From Saussurea involucrata (lineage: Eukaryota; Streptophyta; Magnoliopsida; Asterales; Asteraceae): a stretch of DNA of 64,000 nucleotides. The notes below the pieces were generated by a model. The model was given only the letters and a program-made list of their open reading frames with translations. It searched no databases and had not been told where the DNA came from. Shown one piece after another: positions 32,155 to 43,625 of this stretch (position 1 is its first letter; the number at the start of each line of letters is the position of its first letter). The stretch lies in assembly GCA_033807775.1 (NCBI GenBank), contig CM066314.1:40042001-40106000 (forward strand), written 5' to 3'. A program made the position numbers and the translations under genes.

Positions 32155-35100
32155 TCAAATAAACTTGAATTTAGCATCATCCAGGTCTTTCAGAGCAGGA
32201 ACGATTTTCTGAAGTAGCACATTTCTCAGATTAAGCCTCTTGTCAATTTTGACAATGATTTCTTGAATAATTTCAACTTGCTGATTGATTACTTCTTGAA
32301 TTATATTTGCTTCCTTCACTTCCATCATCTTTTTCTCCAAATTATGCTTTATGATTCTTAAAGTTCCAGAACAGTATTTTGCAGTTTCCTTTGCTCTGAA
32401 GAAGATCTTTCCACTTTTGTTTTTCAAAAATACTCCCAACTCTGGATATTTGTGAACACTTCCAGTTTTTAACACCTTTTTCTGCTCATGATCTGTGTTG
32501 GGATTTTCCAGATAAACACATTGCTTTTGTAAATACAGAGCTATTTGGAAATCTGTATAACAATACCACCTCAAGATATAGAACATGGCCTCAATCACCA
32601 CACTTCTTGCCTTCCTTTCATTTATGTCTTTGCTTGACTCTTTGAAGCATAAAAAGTTGTGTAATCTGTAGAAGTCAACCACTGATAGTTTCTCAAAATC
32701 TGCATCAGTAAAGTAATAAACCTTGCCATCTTCTCTCAGAACTTCAAAGGATAAGTACTCCATCTTTCTGAATTTCTTAACCTTTAATTCTCTGATTCCA
32801 GTGATTAGAAAATCTGAGTAAACAGCTTGCTTTGTTTTGCCAAGACATCTTGATTTTTCTGCCAACCAGTTCTGAGTCTCTTTTGGTCTATCATAATACA
32901 CATCCAAGAATTGTACTTCTTTTGGTTTGAAGAACTCAGGCAGATCAAATTCAAGAAAGTATCCATTTAGATTAATGGATATTTCATCTTCTTTAGGTTC
33001 AGACTGTTCAGTTTGATCAAAACTAGTTATCTGCACATTCTGAGGTGTTGTGTCCTGAACTTCTTCAACTTCATCTGACAAAATTTCATTCACTTCATAC
33101 TCAGCAGGAAACACGAAATCACTATGTAACATCTTCTTGGGATTAACTTCAGATAGCATCCATTCACCACAACTTCTGATTTTTCTTCTGAGATTCAACC
33201 TTCTTTTCATAGAGTTTACACATCTTTTCTTTAAATTCACTCTTTCAGTTTTAGCACTTACTTTCATTTCAATCAGTAACCAACTCAGAGTTGCATCACT
33301 ATATTTTACCAGTTCTTTCAGTTTGAACATTTCAAGTCTCTCTTGAACTTTATATGCAAACCCTTCAGATTCCATTCCTTCATTTACAAATCCCTTCATA
33401 CACACATCAAATCCTGCAATATTTGTTGGACACCTCAGGTTGCACTTCTCTTTTCTTCCTTCAATGGCTAGTTGAAAATCATACACATACATGTTTCTGA
33501 CATAGATACCCAGAAGTCTTCTGCATTCAATTTCCATCAAGGCTTCTTCAGTACTAGAAAAGAACTTGACTAAAAAGATCTGATCATCAAGTGTTAGTCT
33601 GTGGAAATCAAAACTGGACATGAAAACCTTTGTATTCCTTTCTTTCAATACTTCCATTCTTACAAATATCAAACCATTGAATTCTTCTTGTTGGAACATT
33701 AGAACTTTCTCAATTCTTTTCTGGATATGCAGTCTTGAGTCAGGAATTCTGAATCTGGTTGAGGCTTCTGTATAAATCATCTGAGCTCTTTCATCCATGA
33801 AACCATCAACATTGCTCTCTAAAAGCTCATATTCTCCTTCTGTGTGGTAGATGTTTTCATACATTTCCTTAGGAAAAATATCATCATGAAATTGTCTGGC
33901 CAAAGGTACATCACTTAATTCCAGGATAAAATCACAGATAGGTTCTTCTAAAATCTGTAAGTCAATCTTGGGAATCTCAATTGGTTTTCTGAATACATAC
34001 TCAGAAGGCATAAAGTAATCTTCTAGTTTCTCATATTCTTCTTCTGTGTTCATCTCATCAGCATAGTTATATCTAAACTCATGCTTAAAATTCTGAGAAT
34101 AATCAACAGTTCTATCTTCTTCTCCCAACAGATCAATAGGCCTTATCAGTTTTAACCCTTTTTGAATTTTCTGAACATTAAGTGCTCTGACTACCTCATT
34201 TTGCATTCTTCTGATCAATTCTTCACTCAACCTCCTTTCTTCTGATTCAGAATCCGTCACATTTTCTTTGTTATACACCACAATATCTGTACACATGTTG
34301 ACCACTTCACTTTCCACTGTCTTTTCTGATCTCAATACAGATTCCTCAATAGCTTCAGTTTCATCTGAGTTTCCTTCCATCTCTGTGTCTAAGTTCAATT
34401 CCTCTGTTTTATCTGAATCACCACCATCTGTACTTTCCAACTCCATTTCCTTTGTATCTGAGCTATCAATCTGAACTATCTGAGTTATTGCCTTTAACTT
34501 TTCTTGTGTCTGATCTTCTGAACTTTTTGTACTGGCTAAGTGCATATCTGCTATCTCAAAATCTTCTATGCCAATGTCATCATCAGAACTTAACCTCTGT
34601 CTTTTCTCCCCCTTTTGATGATCATGATGTTCATTATCATCAAACTTTCTCTTCAAGTTCTGATTGGAAGTACCTTTAGGTTCAGCTTCTACAATAGGAA
34701 CAGGATCAAGAGGCTTTGAAGTAGAAGCCAATGATACACTCAGTGCTTTCAGTATAGATTCCTGCATACCTTGCATTTGTTTTAACATATCTTTTTGAAA
34801 ACCAGACATTATATCCATGATCTCCTTTTTGTGAGAATCCAAGGATTTCTTTACATCATCTACTTTGGTTTCAACAGAAATCAACTTTTTCTCCAACACA
34901 ACTTTCAAATCTGACATCTCATCATTCAAATCCTCCACCTTATTCTCCAAATTTTCTACTTTTTCCCCCATCTCCTTGTTTTGTTTCTGAATCTTTTCAA
35001 ATTCAGAAGTTTCTAACAGTGAACCTGAACCAACAGATGGTCCAGTTTTCATGTGCCCAGAGGGCTCATGGCCTGTAGATAACACAAAGTCATCTTGTAC

Positions 35101-36831
35101 AACAGATGCACGTTTGAATGAGGCTTTTGTAATGTTCACCTCACCAGGACTTCCATCCAATCCTCGACACCCAACATTAGGTATGTCTATGAATGTTGTT
35201 TCAGGAATACGAAATTCCTGATTTGTGCAAGTGTCAGAAGGAATTTCAGGCTCAATATGAATAGGACTGTGATATTCAGACTCAATGTGTTGAAAAATAA
35301 ATTGGGATTTATCGCCTCCCTCCAAATGAGTTTGGGATGGTTCCCCGGATTTGTGTGAAACAGTAGCATGTTGAAATGCTTCTGAGTGGGTATGGATGGG
35401 TTGTTCAAGATCCACCACTAGGTCCATGGTGTTTGTTTCAATATTGGACACCAAGAGATGTGAACCAATAGCATTTGTGGTTACCTGGCCAAGATTGGCT
35501 GGTTCAGAGGCATCTCTTTCTGTTTGAACCTCTGTTGACAATCTCTCATCCTCACCACTCTCATTCTGTTTTTCCTCACTAAATCTAACCAAGCTCTCAG
35601 AATTTTCCCCCTCAAGTCTCTCAGAATGTTCACCCATCTGAACATCCTCCCCCTCTCTAATTCGACTAGACCCCTCACCTCTCTTCTCAGGTTGGTCCTC
35701 TTGGGTAGGGATTTGAGGTAATTCAATTCCCATAGAGTTGCAATAAGCTTTTAAAATCTCACTCTCCCTTGTAATATAATTCCTAAGTGATTTTGGCAAC
35801 AATTTATGATTGGGATAGTTTTCAAGTCTTGTTACTGAGGTCATCTTACCCAAATAAAATGTAGGACCATGCTCTTCATTTGTTCTTCTTGAGATTGTGT
35901 TGTTTTCCTGCATGGCATACCAAATAACAATTTGCCAGTACCTTATATAAGGAATGTATGTCAGTGGAGCATCCTTTGTTTTCCTCTGAATTGCTTTCTG
36001 ATTCTTCTCAAATGTATTCTTCATGTCTTCCCAAAGTATTAAAGTATAGTCATAATGCCTATTCTTCACTAAGCCCTGAAAGATCTGAAGAATTTGTTTA
36101 GAACCTTGATCAGCAGAACTATTCTTCCCTGACAAACATTTATTTACCACATGAAAGAAGCAAGCCCAAATAGGTGGTAATTTGTTTCTTCTGAACAAAC
36201 TGAGAGTCCTCAATCCTTCATTGTATCCCAATTTCATAAATTATGCTATTAATTCCTCTGTTAGGGGTGAGTCTTCAAAATCTGTCCTTCTTTGTACATC
36301 ATCTTTCTCTGGTAGATTCAGCATTTCTCTTAGTGCAGAGATAGATAAGGCAAATGTCACTCCTCCAATTTCAGACACAAACTTATTATCTTCTAACCTC
36401 AGATGTTTCCACCATTGTTGTATGTATTGAACAGGAACATTTTTGCTTCTTGTAAACCATTTTCTATAAGGATGATGTTTGAATAACTCCATGATAATTC
36501 TGTGTTCAGGTTTAAATCGACTTTCTTCAAACAACATGACACAATTATTTTCAGACAGTTTCAACCATTCACTCTCAGGAACAGCCCTTTCCACGAAAAT
36601 AGGTCTATCTGACATAATCGACCCTGCAGCACTCTGTTCATGTTCAATATTAATGTTTACCTCATCTGCATTTCCTTCTGATTCATCCATTTGTTCATCT
36701 TCTTTATCATTTCTTATTGCCTCTTCCTCTACAGCTCTATTCTGTACTTCATCATTATCCGAATCAGATGAATCCATTATCGATTTTGTAGAATGTAGCA
36801 AAATTGGACCACTCCTTCGTATTCCAGACAT
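32155..36831 (-). pseudogene. N3 giant third ORF (196 + 1,360 codons, one in-frame stop)
   Basis: The frame starts at ATG 36831 and ends at 32155. A single TAA at 36241-36243 interrupts it and the same frame goes on at once. Residues ~1-420 form the N-terminal domain shared with B (PYRKWFTRSKNVPVQYIQQW, FFHVVNKCLSGKNSSADQ, YIPYIRYWQIVIW). An acidic low-complexity stretch follows, then a strong coiled coil (KVENLENKVEDLNDEMSDLK, ~residue 625-700). The C-terminal half holds two versions of one module: FDFHRLTLDDQ...YDFQLAIEGRKE and ADFEKLSVVDF...TDFQIALYLQKQ...LGVFLKN. The second matches the S1 module. No signal peptide or membrane span. Function unknown; 1,360 uninterrupted codons at 1.8% LTR divergence is notable. 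Confidence 0.8.
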
Positions 36832-37418
36832 GATTTAGGAAGAAAACAAACTCAAAGAACTCTGGATTTGATTCGTATCTCACTTTTTGCTCTGGAATTT
36901 GAAAAGATTTGAAATAGGGACTTTAAGACCTATTTAAAATCCGCGAAGTTGAAAGGTTTAACGGAAAAGCGAAATCAATGTTATAACGGAGTCAACACAT
37001 TTGAAATGCCACAGAGGATTGAAATGAAATGCGTGGCATAATCAAACAAATATGAAGCTGACACGTGTTAGTGGATAGAATTTGACTCAAGTCAAAAATC
37101 TGAATAACACGCTCAGATGTTTTGACTTTCCTTTATCAGATATCTGATTGTTCTACTCAGATTTCTGATTCCATAACTCATAAGAATTTTGCCTTGTAAC
37201 CAAAATGTTATTTAAAATCAACTTCTGACAAATATAAAACATTTTGATTATTCAGAAGAGGTTTGAACAGATAGAAACACTTTTTATCATCAAAATTCTG
37301 TTCATATTATGATGATTAAAAAAAATCATTTAAAATCTTATATCTGAATATGAAATTTTTTAATTCAGATATAGTTTGAACAACAACAAAAAATATTTAT
37401 CATTAAAAGCTTGTTCTT
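36832..37418 (-). promoter_or_regulatory. N3 leader with promoter-like motifs
   Basis: Non-coding. On the minus strand ACACGTGT (37061-37068) lies upstream of TTTTAAATAGG (~36929-36940), about 100 bases before the ATG. This echoes the G-box plus TATA order upstream of the B2 third ORF. It may be a retained internal promoter or only leader. Confidence 0.35.
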
Positions 37419-37429
37419 CTCTGATACCA
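37419..37429 (-). other. Primer-binding site of N3
   Basis: Minus-strand TGGTATCAGAG two bases from the LTR, matching initiator tRNA-Met. Confidence 0.85.
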
Positions 37430-37431
37430 AT

Positions 37432-37918
37432 TGAAAGTACATGATCTAATCTTACAATCAATATAGAAAGCAGCAATTGAGAAGTTGTATGATCAATCCC
37501 AATTGTATTCAATGATGAACAGAATTACAGATCTAAAAGAGAGAGAATCTCAGAGATTACAAAAAATGAATACAAAGATATACGGGAAAATCAATCAGTT
37601 AGCAACGTAGTGCTAACCACTCTATTTATACTGCAACGGACATGTTAAAGCTACCGTACAAATAAGAAAGACTAATAAGAACATAACACATGTTCTAATT
37701 AGTTTACTAAATACTAAATAAAGTATGTAGTCATAAGTTCTGAACAGGTTGTTCAGAACTTCTGACCATTCTTCTGATAACGCTTCTCAGAGCTTCTGAC
37801 TCTTTCTCTCAGAACTCTGACTTCTCTTCTCAGATCTCTGACTCCTCTACTCAGAACATCTGAGTCTTCTTATCAGATCTTCAACACTTGGTTTATTGAC
37901 AAAACTTCAGATCTAACA
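37432..37918 (-). repeat. 5' LTR of N3
   Basis: 487 bases, partner of 31653-32139. A CTCTATTTATACTG-type plus-strand sequence (~37619) gives a TATAAATA box on the minus strand. It is followed by the AAACC duplication. Confidence 0.93.
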
Positions 37919-38319
37919 AAACCAATCATTATTATTTATGTCATCAAAGTCATTCCAACCACATTTAGAACAACACAAACAATCATGCGATAATTGAATC
38001 AACTGCTGAATGGAATAAAGCTTAATAGGAAAATTAACATCACGTTTAACAAAGTCATTCCTATGATTCAACGCACAATCGTTTTTGTTCATTCTAGGAT
38101 AAAAAACTGTATTGAAAGACTTTGATGCAGCATCCTCGACAAGTTCCTTAGCTAGCCAGTTTGGTTTTTCTTGATTAGCGCGACCGTTTTTATCTGAAAC
38201 AACAGGGACAATACGGTCAGTGACTTTTGAAGAAACAGGAATCTTATTGGTCGGTCGATCGGTCTTTTGCTTCGGCTGTGATTGATTTTGAGAATTTGCA
38301 GCATTTTTGGAAATTTTAA
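37919..38319 (-). pseudogene. gag: H Gag extension, middle piece
   Basis: Reads to the left from the B2 insertion: a Lys/Pro/Ser-rich segment then NFPIKLYSIQQLIQLSHDCL and CCSKCGWNDF, clearly parallel to KIYTMQQLINLSHDKICCASC of S1. This identifies it as the same Gag extension and supports the reconstruction of H across N3 and B2. Ends at the AAACC site. Confidence 0.8.
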
Positions 38320-39289
38320 TGTTGGTCCCGAAAGGCCTAAACAAGTTTGTAGAAAGGGGGGGGGGGGGGGGGTTGAATACAAACACACTATTTTACTTTT
38401 CTAAATTGTTTATTGATAAATCATTAACAATTTACAGCTTGTTGCGGAAACAAGATTAAGGATAAACCTAAATCTAAACAAGTTGGAACACTAAGGTTTT
38501 CTTGCACTAAGAAAGATAAGGAGATTACTAATAAAATCCTATCTTGAGAGATTTGAACTTGTCCAGAGTTAGCAAGTTACTTCAAATGAAGTGAGTTCAT
38601 CTCTTTATATACTGCATGCATTTAATGCAATTCAGTATACACTTTACACGTGTCATCAGCGGATTGGTTGCATGTCATTGACCTTTGTTGACAACCTTAG
38701 TAGCCGCATGAATGAACAGTGTAGTATCAGAGTGGTTGTACGATTTCAGATTTTCGGAGGTTCTTTTCTAACATTTCGTACGGTGGCGTGCAAGGGAGGT
38801 TAAGACAAAAGTACTTTGTACGGAGGACTTCATGATCAGCTTTCGTTGATTCAGCGATTATCATTTACTATTCAGCGAATGATAAAGTTCAGCGATAGCT
38901 GAAGTCTTGTACTTGATACTTCACGTTGAGTGGACAAATCTGAGTCTTCGCTGATCCGCATCAGTTCATTAGGAGACTTGTCGCTGGTTCTTGAGCTTGA
39001 TCTTCGACTTCAGCGTAGAACCTTTGTTGACGTGAATCTTGTCTTCAGGGATCATAAGTAAACAACTAACTTATCAGCGATCACCATAAGGACTGAACAG
39101 ACTCAGCGATATGGTGAATAGTGTTCGCTGAATGTTTAATCTAAAAGTGCGAGAGTTCCTATCAGCAATACTGTAAGATCTTAGTACTTATCAGCGATAG
39201 TGAAACTCTGATACATATTGTTTACTTACAATTTTCACTAAGTATTTAAGATAGGGTCATTATCAAATCACTGAGGGTTTGGATCAACA
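38320..39289 (-). repeat. 3' LTR of B2
   Basis: 970 bases. Plus-strand TTTATATA at 38604-38611 is the TATA box. It carries a run of 17 G (38356-38372) where B1 has 8 C on its own coding strand equivalent. Confidence 0.95.
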
Positions 39290-39303
39290 ATCTCCCCCTA
39301 TTT
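39290..39303 (-). other. Polypurine tract of B2
   Basis: Minus-strand AAATAGGGGGAGATT abuts the 3' LTR, as in B1. Internal tracts occur at ~41272 and ~41442 within the third ORF. Confidence 0.85.
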
Positions 39304-39556
39304 GATTATGACATAGCAACAAAGAAAATTGCTATTTAATGAAAACATAAGGATAAAAAGAACTCATAAAATATTTGTCCCTTTTACTGTTTTCTGGGAT
39401 CTTTTCAGTACTGATGGAGTAAAGTACATTCGCTGAAATCTTTCTTTAAATCTTTGAATCAGGTTACAATATGAATAAGAAAGATTACAAGTACAAGCGA
39501 AATAAATTACAAGTACTGAAGGATGACTGATACAATAGAGAAAATGGTGATTGTTG

Positions 39557-42500
39557 TCAGCCTTCAAAGGGTTCTTCCTTAATGAGAAGTTCATCAAGGG
39601 TTGTCTTTTCAGTTGGAATCATCCAGTCAGGAACCTTTTCTCCTTTATTCTTTAGCTTCAGAGCAGCTTCAAAAATCAAGGGTTTTAGGTGTCGTGCCTG
39701 AATGTCTTTTCTGAAGTCGCACCAGTAGATGAGATCTCTGAGCTGTTCGATTGGAGTGATTGGAAGCTCAGCGATCCGTTGAAAGCATTTACGTCCGTCG
39801 TAGTCAAGAAAGAATATTCCATAAGGATTACTGATGACTTTACCAGGGACAAAAAGTTCACATGGTGGCAAAGAGATGTCAAGGGCAGATAGATCAGGAT
39901 CAGGACCAAGTACTTCAGCGCGAGAGAAACCAATTCCAGTTTCATTTCGTATGACAGGACCTGAGTTTGAATCTTGACGTTTCTTCTTTGGTGAGCCCCT
40001 TTTTCTTTTCGGCTTTAGATCAGGAACAGGAGGAATATCCACACAAGAAGATATCAAATCGATCTGTCTGTTTATCAGCTTTTCGAAATGATCCTTGTAC
40101 TTAGATTTTGATGGTTGGATAGCTAACCTCATCTCCAGCCATTCAGAGAGACCATACCTTTTTACAGTGTCAACACGAAAGGTTTCAGATGAGCCATCTT
40201 CTCTGAACAGTTTGATGTCAACAATAGGTACTCCGATGGAGGTTCTTCCAGAGATGAATACCTTGTTGATCTTCGCTGGACGATATCTGAAGTGGATTTT
40301 CTCTTTACACCAGATCAGGGTGGTCTGAGAAACTTCAGCTTTCTTTTCCACGATCTTCTGGGCTTGTTCCCAAAGCTTTCGTTGGATTTGAATGGGAATA
40401 CACTTCAGCTTGGGGTCTTTGACAGATTCTTGAGTGAGCTTGATGGCGTATTCTCTGTCTTTATCTTCAGCTTCCTTCCTTTCAGCGATGAGGCGTTCAA
40501 CTCTGAGATGATCCTGGTATTCAGCTTTTGAAATTCTGAACTTAGGAGGAACTGAAGGTAGTTGATCGCGCCTTAGGATGATTCGCTGATCCTCGAATCG
40601 CTTTATCATTTCTTCTCTCCTCTTTTGATCTTCTTCACTCAGCTTTTGAGAAACTGAGGAAGGTCTGTTTCTGTGCGAGAGAGGTTGTTCTTCTGATTCA
40701 TCAGTCTCAGAGATTAAATCTAAGACTGGGATTATGTCTTCAGCGGTAGCTGGAATTATTGGTGAAGTCGCAATAGAAGATCTTTCAGCGATATCCTCAA
40801 ACAGGGGAGAGGACTAGCTGAAACGCAGCGATCTTACAAATAAGAACTGGGTAGAAGAACTTGGGTAGAAAAGATAGAAAAAAATGTGGATGTGTATGGT
40901 GTTTGTGGAATGGATAACTGATTGTTCAGAGATGATCAGGGAAGGAAAAATAAGTTTAGTGTACCTGACAAATTGGCTTTGCAAGTAGGATCGCCAGATT
41001 ATCAACTTCAGCGATGCCTTTGTCTTTTCTTTTCTCAGCGCCAGAGGCTGAGTGCTTTGTCTTTGTTTTTGTCTTCTCCCCTGTGGATTCGGTTATCACG
41101 ATCCCTTTAAGAGCTTTTCGAGGAGCATGTTTGACGACAAAGAATTCGTCATCTTCATCATCATCATCATCATCATCATCATCGTTCCTTGGAGAGGAGG
41201 ATGGTTCAGCTTCAGGGATGTCGATGTCTTCGTCTTCTTCTGCTTCGGATTCCTCAGCAACTTCTTCGAGTTGCTCCCCCTCAGATACAGAGGCGAGGTT
41301 CTCGGTTCCCTCAGGGTTTTCATCTCCCTGAGGTCCAGTAATCAGATCTTCATTACCCTCTCTCCTGATAGATTCATCATGGGAAAGGTCTTCAGCGCTC
41401 TTATTTTGATCTTCAGCGCTCTTCTCCTGTTCAGCGCTCTTCTCCCCCTCTTTCTCATGATGGGCGGGGGAGGAATGGGTAGATTCAGCATTGGTGTTGT
41501 CTCTGTCTTCTGGGCCAGAGACTTTCACACAACCTTCAAGCTTAGCTATTCTGTCTTCTAGGCCAGAAATAGCAGGCGTGATTTTCTTCAGCTCTTGGCG
41601 ATCCTCTGCGGTGAATGAGTCCAAAATAGGTGCAGGGGCCGGAGCAGGAGCTGGATTGTTTGCCTTGTTCACTAGCGTCTCGATCATTGTCTTGACAGAA
41701 CTAAGGTCGGTCTTCACTGAGCCCAAGTCGGTCTTGACCACTGACATATCACCTTCGAGTGTACCAACCGATTTCTTCAGCGTTGTAACCTCGCTGGAAA
41801 CGGTGGAAACTGATGATTTGAGGTTGGTGTAGTCAGTGTAGATGTCGGAGAGCACTTTGGCAAAGTCGGCGAGAGTTTTATCAAGGTCTTTGATGTCATC
41901 AGAGGAGGCCTTCTTTTCCACCACAGTAGTCAGCTTCGTCAGATTCTCTCCAGCGTTTGTTACAGCTGTAGAGTTATTTGATAGACCGGTGGTGAGATCT
42001 GTAAGTTTCATCTCCATGGACTTCAGAGACTGGTTGATGTCTCCCAAATAAGGACCTGTAACATATAAGTACTTGTGAACAAAGGAAAGCTCAGAAGTTT
42101 CAGGTTTAGTTACAGTGTTTAAGGTGGGATCTGTACCTGCAGGAGCGTTGACGAACTCATCAAAGTTTCGAGTCCCTCCATAGTGTTCCATATCTCCCTC
42201 AAAAGTTTCGTGAGGGATGGAGATCTCTGCATGTCCTTTCTTCGTCATTCGCTGAGAAGCTTCAACGGCTTCTTGTATGATAGCATCTCCAGCTTTAACT
42301 GGAGGAGTGTCCAAAGAAGTAGAGGGATGATCGAAGGATAAGAATTGGGGTTGGGTTGCAAGTTCAACGTTGGATTCGCTGAGAAGTACTTCATCAGTCT
42401 TTTGAGAGACTGAAGAAGGTAGGGTAGATTCCAAAGTTCTAACCTCAGCGTGTAGGGACGCTGAAGTAGGTTTAGAAGGGATGGCTTGAATTGGTGTGGC

Positions 42501-43625
42501 AGAGCGTACCACGGAACATTCCTTCAGCTTTTCAGAATGAGCTGAGGAGTCTTCAGCATGGAATTGCTGGGGTAGCTCCTTGGTTTTCTTGATCCTTTTG
42601 GAATCAAGAGGGGTAAGAGATTGTTTCCTTTTCTTAGAAGGAATGGATTTTGTGGCCTGGGAATCAGCGAGGGGTATTGTCGCTGAAGGAGCCACAGAAA
42701 GCGGAGAATTAAGTAGTGTGAGAAGGGTAGAGAGACGTACCTCGTTGGCGACAGGCTTGAAGTCGATAACTTTAGGGCCAATCTGAGAGAGTTTCAGATC
42801 ACCCTCTTCAGGATAGCTGTCCTTCAGGCCATATTGAAAGATGGCGCTGATGAATCGTGGGTAAGGAACCCATGCTGGTCGGTCAGCGGCAGAATCAACA
42901 CGTTGAATGAGGTCTTCATAGATGATGGAGGCCCAGTCAATGTTGAGACCTTTCAACAGTGCGTAACCCATGGCCTGCTGAGGTTGAGCGGCTTGATCAG
43001 AAGATCCGGATTTCGATGTCATGCAGCTGATCAGGTGAGCGAAGATGAAGTTCATCTCGCTGGGCATCTTGGATTTCTTTATCAGCGTCAACTTCTTCTC
43101 AGGTAGCTTGTCTCTTCCAGTCACCCAGATGTAACCCATTGCATCAAGGAAAGCAATGATTTCTTCCCTGTCAGCGTGCTTCTTGTGGTCAGGAAATGGA
43201 ATGAAAGGATTTTCTGAGGTAGCGTTAGGGAATTTCAGAGCTTTGCGGATTATTGCGGGGGTTATCTTGATGGTGCCATACTCAGTATCGCTGAGTATGC
43301 AGTCGATGGTTTTAGATGGATCTTTGGCGGAGGGTAGGTCGGTGTGTCTGGCAGAGTACCAGAATTGGGATAATAGACGCTGACTGGCAGGAGGTGTGAT
43401 TGTCAGTGCTGTGTAGATGGGGCTATTCTTCAAAAAATTTACAGCGTCGTCTAGATGGGATACCTGCTTCCGAGGAGGAAACTCGAGAAGCGCTGAGAGG
43501 TTGTTTGCCTTTGTCCAGTCTAGTTGATCCAGCTCAAACTTAACCTGAGGAGCTTTGGTGATTTCCAGTTCCTCAGAATCAGCGGAGATGGACTCAGCGG
43601 TAACATTCAGCTTTGAAGTTGCCAT
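39557..43625 (-). CDS. B2 third ORF, two exons, intact
   Basis: Exon 1 runs 43625-40965 (887 codons from ATG 43625) and exon 2 40813-39557, giving about 1,305 residues after removal of a 151-base intron. Domain order as in B1: N-terminal domain (NNLSALLEFPPRKQVSHLDD, FAHLISCMTSKSGSSDQ, PYPRFISAIFQYGL), low-complexity region, coiled coil (LKKSVGTLEGDMSVVKTDLG), acidic Asp-rich tail (a GAT/ATG repeat near 41155-41185), then the exon-2 module (KRYGLSEWLEMRLAIQ, RNETGIGFSRAEVLGP, YGIFFLDYDGRKCFQR, PDWMIPTEKTTLDELLI). No transmembrane helix or signal peptide, so probably not an envelope. This is the only fully open copy in the window. Function unknown; the coiled coil suggests oligomerisation. Confidence 0.75.
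40814..40964 (-). other. Predicted intron in B2 third ORF
   Basis: Starts TTTGTCAG|GTACAC and ends TTTCAGCTAG|TCC on the minus strand. Exon edges are identical to B1 while the intron differs in length (151 versus 139) and sequence, as expected for a real intron under coding constraint on its flanks. Confidence 0.7.

Larger units (their letters stand above)
31653..37918 (-). mobile_element. Non-autonomous LTR element N3 carrying only a third ORF (target duplication AAACC)
   Basis: A 6,266-bp element with 487-bp LTRs (TGAAAGTACA...GATCTAACA), flanked by AAACC at 31648-31652 and 37919-37923, inside the Gag extension of H. It has a primer site for initiator tRNA-Met and a polypurine tract, so all cis signals for reverse transcription are present. 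The internal 5.3 kb contains no gag, protease, integrase or RT. It holds a leader and one ~1,560-codon ORF homologous to the third ORF of Sireviruses. LTRs differ at about nine of 487 positions (~1.8%), so it is older than B1 and B2. It must have been mobilised by another Sirevirus. Confidence 0.93.

Noticed and set aside
11100..37923. Same AAACC target duplication for the solo LTR and N3 as evidence of shared targeting
   Set aside because: Two matches of five bases among five elements; other elements use AACCG and TTTAA. Could be a weak AACC preference, but too few cases.
38356..38372. G-quadruplex from the 17-G run in B2 LTRs
   Set aside because: A homopolymer can form such structures but B1 has only 8, and run length is the least reliable part of an assembly.
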